Shown piece by piece: positions 18,016-26,800 of a DNA stretch of 64,000 nucleotides. Source of the DNA: Achromobacter veterisilvae (GTDB taxonomy: Bacteria; Pseudomonadota; Gammaproteobacteria; Burkholderiales; Burkholderiaceae_B); assembly GCF_900496975.1 (NCBI RefSeq), contig NZ_UFQC01000004.1, positions 1 to 64,000 of the forward strand, given 5' to 3'. The notes beneath the pieces were generated by a model, which worked only from the letters and a program-made list of their open reading frames with translations, did no database searches and had not been told where the DNA came from. Numbering within the stretch: the stretch's first letter is position 1; every line of letters begins with the position of its first letter. Made by a program: the position numbers and the translations under genes.

Positions 18016-18981
18016 ATGAAGTTCACTATCCGTTGCGGCGCGCTGCTGCTCGGCGCCGCCGCATCCGCCAGCGCCGGCGCGGCGGACGCCAGGCTGGACT
18101 GGCCCGCCAAACAGATCACGTGGGTGGTCGGCTTCGTGCCTGGCGGCACGGCAGACGTCCTGACCCGCATCGCGGCGCAGGAACTGGCCCGGCAAAGCGG
18201 CCTGAACGTTGTCGTGGAGAACCGTCCCGGCGCCGCGGGCGCCATCGCCCTGCAACTGGTGGCGCGCAGCAAGGCCGGCGACGGCTACCTGCTGACCGTG
18301 CCGGGGCCGCTGATCTACCCCACGCCCCAGCCCGAGATCGGCCGCGAATTGTCGCCCGTCATCCTGATGGCCCAGGGCCCCATGGTCATCGTCGGCCCCG
18401 CCAAGGACGCGCGGGCGTCGCTGCAGGACGTGCTGGAGGACGCGAAGCGGCGGCCCGAAGCCTGGAGCTACGGCAGTTCCGGCAATGGCACTTCGCAGAA
18501 CCTGGCCGGCGAACTGCTGAACCAGTACGCCGGCACCCGCATCGTCCACGTGCCCTACAAGGGCGGCGGGCAGGCCGTGGCGGATGTGGCCGGCGGACAG
18601 ATTCCGCTGGCCATCCTGGGGTCGGCTCCGGTCATGCCGCAGATCAAGGCGGGCACGCTGAAGGCCTACGCGGTCACGACGCCCTACCGCCTGGACAGCC
18701 TGCCCGGCGTGCCGACGGTGGAAGAGTCCGGATTCAAGGGCTACGCGGCCACCCAGTGGTTCTCGGTCGCGGCCGGCAACGCCATCCCCGCGGCGCAGCT
18801 AAAGCAGGTGAACGCGGCGCTGCAGGCCGCCATCCGCGCGCCCGAATTCAAGGCCGCCGTCGACAACGCAGGCATGGTCGCGGGCGGCGGCTCTCCGGAA
18901 GAGCTGCAGGCGTTCATCCGGGCGGACAGCGCCAAATGGAAGAAGCTGCTGGACAGCGGCGCGGTCAAGCTGGAGAACTGA
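18016..18981 (+). CDS. Bug/TctC-family periplasmic binding protein
   Basis: This 321-residue exported protein has signal peptide MKFTIRCGALLLGAAASASA, then the Bug signature region WPAKQITWVVGFVPGGTADV and VENRPGAAGAIA. Bug proteins are greatly expanded in Bordetella and relatives and bind carboxylates or amides, often for tripartite tricarboxylate transporters; no TctA/TctB genes are nearby. It follows the sulfatase gene and probably belongs to the same LysR-controlled operon. The ATG has GGGGAAAG upstream. Confidence 0.93.
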   Translation: MKFTIRCGALLLGAAASASAGAADARLDWPAKQITWVVGFVPGGTADVLTRIAAQELARQSGLNVVVENRPGAAGAIALQLVARSKAGDGYLLTVPGPLIYPTPQPEIGRELSPVILMAQGPMVIVGPAKDARASLQDVLEDAKRRPEAWSYGSSGNGTSQNLAGELLNQYAGTRIVHVPYKGGGQAVADVAGGQIPLAILGSAPVMPQIKAGTLKAYAVTTPYRLDSLPGVPTVEESGFKGYAATQWFSVAAGNAIPAAQLKQVNAALQAAIRAPEFKAAVDNAGMVAGGGSPEELQAFIRADSAKWKKLLDSGAVKLEN

Positions 18982-19025
18982 TCCCGGCCCGCGACCCGCC
19001 GGAATCCCGCACGCGCAGCGCGCCG

Positions 19026-19454
19026 TCAGAAGGTCACCTTGACCGATGGCGCGCTGCGCCGCGCCTCGCCGTGGAATACCGCTTCGATGTTGTTGCCGTC
19101 CGGATCCAGGACGAAGGCCCCGTAATAGCCCGGGTGATAGTCCCGGAAGCCGGGCGCCCCGTTGTCCTTGCCGCCGTGGTCCAGCGCCGCCCGGTAGAAC
19201 GCGTCCACCATCGCCTGGTCCCGCGCCTGGAACGCCAGATGATGGCGGCCCGTCAGTTGCCCCAGCGCGGCCTTGCTGTCCGCCGTGGACACGAACAGTT
19301 CGTCCGCCCAGAAATAATCGTCGCCGGCGCCGCCCATCGGCACCTTCAAGGCGTCGAAGACCGCCTGGTAGAACCGCTGGCTGGCGGGCAGGTCCCGCAC
19401 CACCAGTTGAATGTGGTCGATCAGCCGGCCACGATGGATTTCATGGGTCTGCAT
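19026..19454 (-). CDS. VOC (glyoxalase/bleomycin-resistance) family protein
   Basis: This 142-residue protein contains one VOC domain: DHIQLVVRDLPASQRFY at the N-terminus, HHLAFQARD with a metal-ligand His in the middle, and NNIEAVFHGE with a ligand Glu at the end. The segment GYYGAFVLDPDGNNIE is typical of glyoxalase/dioxygenase superfamily proteins. It stands alone, convergent with the Bug gene and divergent from fecI. Its reaction is not determined. Confidence 0.85.
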   Translation of the reverse strand: MQTHEIHRGRLIDHIQLVVRDLPASQRFYQAVFDALKVPMGGAGDDYFWADELFVSTADSKAALGQLTGRHHLAFQARDQAMVDAFYRAALDHGGKDNGAPGFRDYHPGYYGAFVLDPDGNNIEAVFHGEARRSAPSVKVTF

Positions 19455-19579
19455 GAGACGCTCCTGTAAGAGGGGTGCGTTTGACTATAACGTCCGCTCC
19501 TGCGCAGGCGCGCAACAAGGCGCAACGCCGGCGCGCCCGGATGCGAAACCCGATTGCCCCGCGTCCGCGCATACCATAA

Positions 19580-19601
19580 AATGCGAAACACTCTTATTTG
19601 C
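19580..19601 (+). promoter_or_regulatory. Fur-box-like sequence upstream of the FecI-type sigma gene
   Basis: The 22-bp stretch starting AATGCGAAACAC and ending TTATTTGC matches a typical Fur-box form (AATGAGAATGATTCTCATTTGC, from memory) at 17 of 22 positions. It ends about 35 bp before the sigma gene start. This would place the sigma/anti-sigma pair under iron repression, as is usual for FecI systems. Confidence 0.55.
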
Positions 19602-19636
19602 ATTTAGGCTGCGACCATCAGCCCCGGGAGAAACCC

Positions 19637-20143
19637 ATGGAAGCTGACAATTGCGATCCGCGGCAACAAGTCCACACGCTTTACCGCGATCATCATGCCT
19701 GGCTGCAACTCTGGCTGCGCCGCCGCCTGGGCAACGTCAGCGACGCTGCGGACCTCGCGCACGACACCTTCGCCCGCATCCTGGATTCGCGCCTGCCCGC
19801 CGTCCTGCACGAGCCGCGCGCCTACCTGACCACGGTGGCGCGCGGCATCCTGGTCAACTGGTACCAGCGCCGCGCGCTGGAACAGGCCTATCTGGAAGCG
19901 CTGGCGCAGTTGCCCGAGGAACTGGCGCCCTCGCCCGAGCGCCAATTGCTCATCCTGCAAACCTTGCATGAAATCGACGCCATGCTCGACGCCCTGCCCG
20001 CGCCGGTGCGGCGCGCCTTCCTGCTCTCGCAGATCGAAGGCCTGACCTACGAAGCGATCGCGCGCGAGATCGGCGTTTCGCTCATTACCGTCAAACGCTA
20101 TATGGCTCGCGCCTTCAAGCAGTGCCTGGCCTGCATGGAATAG
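19637..20143 (+). CDS. ECF sigma factor, FecI-like
   Basis: This 168-residue ECF sigma factor begins MEADNCDPRQQVHTLYRDHH; the ATG at 19637 has GGGAG upstream. Region 2 is visible as DAADLAHDTFARIL and YLTTVARGILVNWYQRR. Region 4 is LPAPVRRAFLLSQIEGLTYEAIA followed by a helix-turn-helix. FecI-type factors direct transcription of iron-siderophore receptor genes when released by FecR. The adjoining fecR-like gene and the STN-bearing receptor at 21099-23510 complete the set. Confidence 0.93.
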   Translation: MEADNCDPRQQVHTLYRDHHAWLQLWLRRRLGNVSDAADLAHDTFARILDSRLPAVLHEPRAYLTTVARGILVNWYQRRALEQAYLEALAQLPEELAPSPERQLLILQTLHEIDAMLDALPAPVRRAFLLSQIEGLTYEAIAREIGVSLITVKRYMARAFKQCLACME

Positions 20144-20146
20144 CCC

Positions 20147-21076
20147 ATGAGCGCCCTGGACAACGCCATCCTCGATGAAGCCGCCGAATGGCTGGTCGTC
20201 ATGAACGCCGGCGCCGTCTCGGCCGAGGACCGCCAGGCCTGGATGGCATGGCGCGCGCGCAGCGCCACGCATGAACAAGCCTGGCAGCGCGCCGAACGGC
20301 TGATGGGCGCCTTCGGCGGGATTCCCGCCGCGCTGGCCATGCCGGCGCTGGACCGGCCGCGCTCGCGCCGCGCGGCCCTGGCCAAGCTGGCCGCGCTGCT
20401 GGCCGTGGCGCCGGCGGCCTGGGGCGCCTGGCGCTGGTCCGAGAACGAGGGCTGGACCGCCGACTACCGCAGCGCCACCGGCGAACGGCGCGAACTCCGC
20501 CTGGCCGACGGCACCCGCCTGATGCTGGACACGGCCTCGGCCGTCGACGTGCGCTACGACGCCGGGCAACGCCTGGTCGTGCTGCGCGCGGGGGGGATCT
20601 ACATCGAGACGGCCGGCGATCCCCGGCCCTTCGAGGTTCATACGCGCGACGGCAGATTGCGGGCCCTGGGCACGCGGTTCACAGTGCTGCAACAGGACGG
20701 CCAGACGAGGCTCGCCGTGCAGGAAGGCGCCGTGCGCATCGCCACGGACCAGGACGCGCGCATCGTGAACGCCGGCGAGCAGGCCGCCTTCTCCGCGCGC
20801 GGCATCGGCGCCGCCGCCGCGCTGGACCCCGCCGCCACCGCCTGGACGCGCGGCATGCTGCTGGCCGACGGCATGCCGCTGGGCGACCTGGTTGCCGAAC
20901 TGGCCCGCTACCGCAAGGGCGTCCTGCGCTGCGACCCCGCCATCGCCGGCCTGCGCGTGTCCGGCACCTTCCCACTGGCCGACACCGACCGCACGCTGGC
21001 CATGCTGGCCGCCACCTATCCGGTGGCGGTCGCCTCGCGCCTGGGCGGCTATTGGATCACGCTGGGTCCTGCCTGA
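20147..21076 (+). CDS. FecR-family anti-sigma regulator
   Basis: This 309-residue protein has the FecR N-terminal cytoplasmic segment (LDEAAEWLVVMNAGAVSAED and AWMAWRARSATHEQAW), one membrane segment near residues 80-100, and a periplasmic FecR domain (LADGTRLMLDTASAVDVRY). A C-terminal region RVSGTFPLADTDRTLAML interacts with the receptor in the family. It starts 3 bp after the sigma gene. Role: senses the ligand-loaded outer-membrane receptor and controls the sigma factor. Confidence 0.93.
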   Translation: MSALDNAILDEAAEWLVVMNAGAVSAEDRQAWMAWRARSATHEQAWQRAERLMGAFGGIPAALAMPALDRPRSRRAALAKLAALLAVAPAAWGAWRWSENEGWTADYRSATGERRELRLADGTRLMLDTASAVDVRYDAGQRLVVLRAGGIYIETAGDPRPFEVHTRDGRLRALGTRFTVLQQDGQTRLAVQEGAVRIATDQDARIVNAGEQAAFSARGIGAAAALDPAATAWTRGMLLADGMPLGDLVAELARYRKGVLRCDPAIAGLRVSGTFPLADTDRTLAMLAATYPVAVASRLGGYWITLGPA

Positions 21077-21098
21077 AGCGCGGCGGGGCCCGGCGCCG

Positions 21099-23510
21099 TC
21101 ACCACCGGTACGTCACGTTGGCCACCACGCTGCGGCCCGCGCCCAGCAGGCACGCATTGTTCAGGAAGCAGCCCGCGACGTAATACTTGTCCGTCAGGTT
21201 CCTGACATTGAGCGCGGCGCTCAGGCCCTTCAAGGACGGATCGGCGCGGCCGAAGTCGTAGCCCACCATCGCGTCCACCAGCGTGTAGGCGGGAACCTTG
21301 AAGGTGTTCTGCGCATCGCCGAAGGTGGTGCCCGTGTAGCGCACGCCCGCGCCCAGCGTCAGGCCCTCCAGCGCGCCGCCGGCCAGGGTGTAGTCCGCCC
21401 ACAAGGACAGAAGATGCCTGGGCACGCGCACGGGCACCTTGCCCTTGTTGCTGATGCCGATGAAATTGGGATTGTCCTTCGTCACTTCCACGTCGTTGTA
21501 GGTATAGGAGGCGATCAGGTTCAGGCCCCGCACCGGGCGCAGCACGCCCTCCAGTTCGATCCCGCGCGAGGTCACTTCCCCTTCCTGCACGCTGAACGAC
21601 GTATTCTGCGGGTTGGGCGTCAGCACATTCTGGCGCCGCAGGTCGAAGGCGGCCAGCGTGACGTAGCTGTCCGAGCCCGGCGCCTGGTACTTCACGCCCA
21701 CCTCGTATTGCTTCGCTTTTTCCGGCTTGAACTGCGCGCCGTTGATGTCGGTGCCCGTCAGCGGAGAGAAGGATTCGCTGTAGCTCACATAGGGAAAGAA
21801 GCCGCTGTCGAAGGCATACCCCAGGCCGGCGCGGCCCGTGAAATCTTCGGCGGCGCTGTCGGTGCGCGTGTCGAGCAGCCGGTTCCGGGTACGCTGGTCG
21901 ACCCAGTCGTAGCGGCCGGCCAAGGTGGCGACCCAGTTGTTCAGCTTGACCTGGTCCTGCAGATACAGGCCCAACTGGCGGCTGCTTTCATCCGTGCTCA
22001 GCAGCGACGTGTAGCGCGACGTATCGATGCTGACGCGCGTAGGATGGTAGATGTTGATCGGCGGCGCGTCGCCCGTCTGCGTATCGGCCGTGCGGCGGGT
22101 GTATTGGTAGTCCAGCCCCGCCAGCACGGTATGGTCCAGCGCGCCCGTGGCGAATTTGCCGACCAGCCGGTTGTCCACCGAGTACGTGTCGCTGTCGTAG
22201 TCGCGCAACTGGTAATAGCGCGCGATGTCCGTGTCGTCGATCACCCCGCTGTTGCGGAAGAGCTGGTCTTCATAGCCCTTGAAATGGCCGTAGCGGAAAT
22301 TCTGCTGGAACGTCCACGCGTCGGAGAAGGCGTGGCTCAATTCGTAGCCGATGTTGCTCAGCTCGCCCTGCTCCTTGTCGAAGCCCGGCTCGTTGACGGA
22401 GCGGTGCCGCGGCACCCGGCCATTGGGATTGGAACCGTCCAGCACCGAATACGGCAGGTTGCTGGTGAACAGGTTGCGGTTCTTCTGGTACGACGCCAGC
22501 AGCGTCACCGACGTGCGCGCGCTGGGCGCCCAGGTCAGGCTCGGCGCCACGTACACCCGGTCGTCCGGAATGCCGTCGATATTGCTGTCCGCGTTGCGGC
22601 CCAGCGCCACCAGCCGGTAGGCCAGCGTGCCCTGCGCATCGGCCACGTCGCCGATGTCCATCGAACCCTGGATCCGGTCATTGCTGCCCGTGGACAGGCC
22701 GACCTCGCGGTGCGACTCGAACAACGGCCGCTTCGACACGAAATTGACGATCCCGCCCGGCGAACCCTGGCCGTACATCACGGAAGACGGCCCCTTCAGC
22801 ACCTCGATGCGGTCCATGCCGTAAGGCTCCGGCGCGAAGTACCCGGTATTGCTGTTGCGCAGGCCGTCCGTATAGGCATTGGCGGAGATCTGCTGGAAGC
22901 CGCGCACCATCAGCGTGTTGTCGGTGGGATTGTCCCCCGCCACGTTGGCGTAGACCCCGGCGGTGTAGCTCAGCGCATCGCTGACGGTCTGCGCGCCCTG
23001 CACCGCCATGCGCTCCTGCGTCACCACCGAAATCGACTGTGTCGTCTCCATCAGCGGCGTGGCGGTCTTGGTGGCGGTCGTGGCGCCGCCCACCAGGTAC
23101 GGATTCGTGCCGGCGTAGCCGGCCGCCCCCGTCACCGTGATCGCCGGCAGCGTCGCCGCGTCGGACACCGACTTGCGCAGCGTATAGCTGCCGTCGGCGC
23201 GCGCCGCCATCTCCAGCCCGCTGCCCGCCAGCAGCCGCCGCGCCGCTTCCGCGCGGCTCAATTCTCCTGATACGCCCGGGCTTTGCAGACCATCGGTCCA
23301 GGACGGTTCGAAGGCCAGCGAAATTCCCGACGCCAGCGCGAAGCTGGCGATGGTCTTGCCCAAAGGACCGGGCGGAATGTCATAGACCTGGCGGGCGTGG
23401 ATGCCGGCGGGAGACTGGGGAGCCTGGGCGTAGGCCGAGGCGGCGGCCAGGGAACTGGCCAGCACGGCCAGGGAGATCGCGCGTCGGCGCCGGGCGGAGG
23501 GGGAACGCAT
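21099..23510 (-). CDS. TonB-dependent siderophore receptor with STN signalling domain
   Basis: This 803-residue outer-membrane receptor has a signal peptide (MRSPSARRRRAISLAVLASS, ending AYAQ) and an STN domain at about residues 35-100 (FDIPPGPL-like YDIPPGPLGKTIASFALASG). A plug with TTQSISVVTQERM and GNFVSKRP-like GGIVNFVSKRP follows, then a beta-barrel ending in aromatic Trp (VTYRW). FpvA/FhuE/FoxA-type ferrisiderophore receptors have this layout. The STN domain signals to FecR. It is convergent with, not downstream of, the fecI-fecR pair, and the two stops are only about 20 bp apart. The siderophore is unknown. Confidence 0.95.
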   Translation of the reverse strand: MRSPSARRRRAISLAVLASSLAAASAYAQAPQSPAGIHARQVYDIPPGPLGKTIASFALASGISLAFEPSWTDGLQSPGVSGELSRAEAARRLLAGSGLEMAARADGSYTLRKSVSDAATLPAITVTGAAGYAGTNPYLVGGATTATKTATPLMETTQSISVVTQERMAVQGAQTVSDALSYTAGVYANVAGDNPTDNTLMVRGFQQISANAYTDGLRNSNTGYFAPEPYGMDRIEVLKGPSSVMYGQGSPGGIVNFVSKRPLFESHREVGLSTGSNDRIQGSMDIGDVADAQGTLAYRLVALGRNADSNIDGIPDDRVYVAPSLTWAPSARTSVTLLASYQKNRNLFTSNLPYSVLDGSNPNGRVPRHRSVNEPGFDKEQGELSNIGYELSHAFSDAWTFQQNFRYGHFKGYEDQLFRNSGVIDDTDIARYYQLRDYDSDTYSVDNRLVGKFATGALDHTVLAGLDYQYTRRTADTQTGDAPPINIYHPTRVSIDTSRYTSLLSTDESSRQLGLYLQDQVKLNNWVATLAGRYDWVDQRTRNRLLDTRTDSAAEDFTGRAGLGYAFDSGFFPYVSYSESFSPLTGTDINGAQFKPEKAKQYEVGVKYQAPGSDSYVTLAAFDLRRQNVLTPNPQNTSFSVQEGEVTSRGIELEGVLRPVRGLNLIASYTYNDVEVTKDNPNFIGISNKGKVPVRVPRHLLSLWADYTLAGGALEGLTLGAGVRYTGTTFGDAQNTFKVPAYTLVDAMVGYDFGRADPSLKGLSAALNVRNLTDKYYVAGCFLNNACLLGAGRSVVANVTYRW

Positions 23511-23845
23511 GGGTAGAGCCTCTCGAACTGGGGTGGATGCCTTGTATGCCAGTCGAGGAGGGAAAAGGTATCACCTTCGGATGGAATTTTTTTGGAGTGA
23601 GCGGTTTTTTGGTGCGAACCAGCGGCCGGGATGGTGACGCCCACGCCCGCCTGTGCCGGACCTGAAGCGCGCCGATGTCCGATTCATCGATTTTGGCTCA
23701 CTCCGGCGCGCCCAGATCGAGGCGCTGTTTGCCACCGCGGGCCCCGGAATCTTGTCGTTGCCGACAAGATTCCGGGGCGGCTGAGGAACGACCTCGGACC
23801 GCATTCTCGTCGATAAGCCCTTCCGGAACAGGCATAGGCCGTGAT
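23511..23845. other. Non-coding gap containing a strong inverted repeat
   Basis: No convincing gene is seen here. It should hold the promoter of the leftward TonB receptor gene and the 3' flank of the AAA+ gene. The notable element is the 17-bp stem at 23741-23778, listed separately. Short reading frames on both strands have no family-like sequence. Confidence 0.5.
23741..23778. repeat. Perfect 17-bp inverted repeat (hairpin)
   Basis: GCCCCGGAATCTTGTCG is followed by loop TTGC and its exact reverse complement. It lies about 70-105 bp past the AAA+ gene stop, where a transcript terminator would be useful, but no T-run follows on either side. It may be an extragenic palindrome or a mobile-element end marking the island edge. 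Confidence 0.7.
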
Positions 23846-26800
23846 CTAGCCCTGGCCCGTTTCGGCCTCGTCCCGAACGCCTTCCGAGTCGTGCGCGGTG
23901 GCATCGAGAGAAGCCCTTCTGCCTGCAGGTGCATCTTTCAACAGCCGATCCTTGAGCGATTCGCTGGCCCTGCCCCAACGGTTGAAGAACATCAGGTTCC
24001 CGATAATTTTCTCCCGCTCTTCCTGGTCCTCAGTGAGCGCAAAATAGACCTCCTCGGCGCTCGGCACGTCGATGATACCGAACAGGGTATCGATCAGAGC
24101 ACCCCGAATTTCGGGATCCGGATCGCGGGCGAATCGCAGTTGAGCGGGGATGGACAGGGGATGGAGAAAGTCATGCGTCTGAAGCAGGCGGAGTCTTACT
24201 CCCTTGTCGAGATCAATTGCCAGTTGGGACTGCGTATCCGACGAAAGCCCCGGCTGTTCCGCCAGTTCCAGGCGTACCTCCGTGTCCTTGTCTTTGGCCA
24301 GGATCAACTGCACATCGTCGCTCAGGCGCGTGAAAAGAGGGCTACTGCCTGCTTTGGCCAGTCGTTTGCGGATACTCGCGGACGCGTCGGTCGCCAATAT
24401 CCGTTGCGCGGACGGCACCAATCCGGCGTATGCGGCCAGCGCATACCGGACTTTTTCGTCTCGATCCTGGGCAAGAATCTCTTGCGCCATGCGGCCGATG
24501 CCCCGAAAGACAAAATCGCCGCGCTGATCAACCAGGCGCGCTCGCACCTTTGCATCGGAGTCCTGGGCCAGCAACAACTGCGTACGCTTGCGCAAGCCAT
24601 CGCAAGCGGCCAGGGCAAGGCGGACGGAAGCGCTTTCGTCCTCCGACAACTGTCGCTCCACTTCCGCGTCCATCCATCCATCCTTGCGGATCAGGCCGCT
24701 GCGTACCAGGACGGCCTCATCCTTGAGCAGGATTTTCTGGACCTTCAGGCTGATATGCTCATTGGCCGCCAAGGCTTCGCGAACCCGGGTACTCGTATGT
24801 CCGGAAAGCGCTTCCTGCGCACCCTCGGACAAAGACGGATTGCCCGCCAGCTCAATGAGGAATGCATCGGAGCCATCACCCAGCGCCAAGGCCTTGCCTT
24901 GCAGGGCCGCTGGAAGCTTGCGATTCCGAGCCAGCGCAAATCTGAGCTTTTCCGCGGCACCGGCGGTGAGAGGCTGTCTGAGAATATTCGCCATCAAGGC
25001 TTCGCCGATATGCGGATTTCCTGCCAACAGCAGACGCACCTCGTCCGAGCCTTGCTTGAACAAGCGGTTGTACTGCGCTTCGCTCAAATTGTCGTTGCCG
25101 GCCAGCGCTTCCTGGACTTCCAGGACATCGTTAATGAGCTTTTCCGCAACCGGCAGAGCAAGAGCCGGATTCCCGGCCAGGGCGCGGCGCGCCTCCTTGT
25201 CGCCGTCTTCCGCCAGCCTGGCCTGCAATGGTGCGTCCAATCCCCGATTGGCAGCAAGGCAACGACGTGTCTCAATGTCCCCTCTTTCAAGCAACTGCTG
25301 TTGTGTCTGGACTGAAATAGCGCGGTTTGCGGCCAGCGCGCGCCTGATTTCCGGGAGGGAGTTGCTCAGCGATTGCTGCACGTCGGCCGCAAGATCAGAA
25401 GATGCCGCCAGGCTGACGAGAATGTCGGCGTTGGAATCCTGGACCAGGTGTCTCTGAACGATTGCGGGCACAGTACGGCCCCAACGCACCAGACGCTCGC
25501 GCACGCTGTCATTCTCATCGCGCATCAGTATCTCGAGGGCTGCATCCAGCGTGGCTTGATTGGCGGCAAGATTTCTGCGCACCTCCACGCTTGGATCGCG
25601 CGCCAACCGGGCCTGCACTTCGCTGCAAAGCTGGGCATTGTCCGCCAGAGCGGCCCTGACGTCTTCGGCTTCGCTCTCGCTCAATTTCATCTGCAACGTT
25701 GCGCCAAGATGCCGATTTCCCGCCAGCTCTCCTTGCACGGATTCCGTGTCTGCGGCGAGCAATTGAAGAGTGGCGCTGGCCAGGTTGGGGTGCCGGGCCA
25801 GGTCCCGGCGCACGTCTTCCTTCGGATCCTGCGCCAGAGTCTTTTGTGCGCCGGCGCCAAGGCTTTCGTTTCTCGCCAGCGCGCGGCGCACTTCCGGATC
25901 ATCCTTGGCGAGTTCCAACTGAACTGCCTCTGGCAGGAACGCCGAATGGCTGCGCTGCGCCAACCGGATTCTGACCTCGATATTGTCGTCCTTCGTCATG
26001 GCGAGCTGGACGGCTTCGGCCAGTGATTTCAAGTCGGCAAGCGCTTCGCGAACCTGGAAATCGCCGTCGCGGCTCAGCAGTTCCTGGATGTAGGGATGCA
26101 ATGTCTCGTTGGTGGCAAGATCTTCGCGAATTTCCGATTTTGATTCGGTTGCCAGCCGCTTCTGTACATCCGAACTCAAGGCCCGGTTGCGCGCCAGGCG
26201 CCTGTGAATAGCGGGATTCTTGTCGGCAAGCAGACGGATATGCAGAGCATCGTGGCTGCTTCGCCCGGCCAACAATAGCCGATGGTCGCTTGTAAGCTTC
26301 AGACGATCGAACTGCAAAGCCAGCAGATCATGCGGCGCATGCGGATGCATGCAGGCCAGATGCAACAGGTCGAGATCGAATTCGGCGTGATTCTCCAGGA
26401 TATTGATGCGCAGTGTCAGCAGGCGCTCTGGACAGTTGGGGTTCTGATAAACCTCTTTCCGAATATCGAGTTCCGGGTCCTGGGCCAGCTTTTCCAGCAG
26501 ATCGTCGGGACAATCCGGATTACGAGCCACATCGCGGCGACGCAAGGCATTGGGATCGTCCACCATCTTGATCATCTGCGCGACGCTCAGACCATCCACC
26601 TTCGAGGCCGGCTTGAGCTTGAGTCGTTCGAAAAGCTCTTCGTACTTGTTCACCTGCTCTCGCAGGGTTTCCCGCAACGGTACGGTACGCTGGATGGCGG
26701 ACTCGATATGCTCAAATCCCAGCTTCGTCTCGCTGAGGAACGCCGCTTCCCGTGCTTCGTTGATTGCGTTCTGTATATCTGCACCCGCATAGTCGCGGCA

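Noticed and set aside
21077-21098. Terminator between FecR and the receptor
   Set aside because: Only about 20 bp of GC-rich sequence with no clear stem and T-run.
20892-23270. Long plus-strand open frame opposite the TonB receptor
   Set aside because: No motif and overlaps FecR out of frame; receptor features on the minus strand are unambiguous.
23571-23978. Short minus-strand open frame downstream of the AAA+ gene
   Set aside because: Overlaps the end of the AAA+ gene, spans the hairpin and has no recognisable sequence.
24000-26600. Possible CRISPR or tandem DNA repeat because of repetitive protein sequence
   Set aside because: The repetition is at protein level (degenerate LRV/HEAT-like pattern); no identical DNA repeat units with unique spacers were seen.
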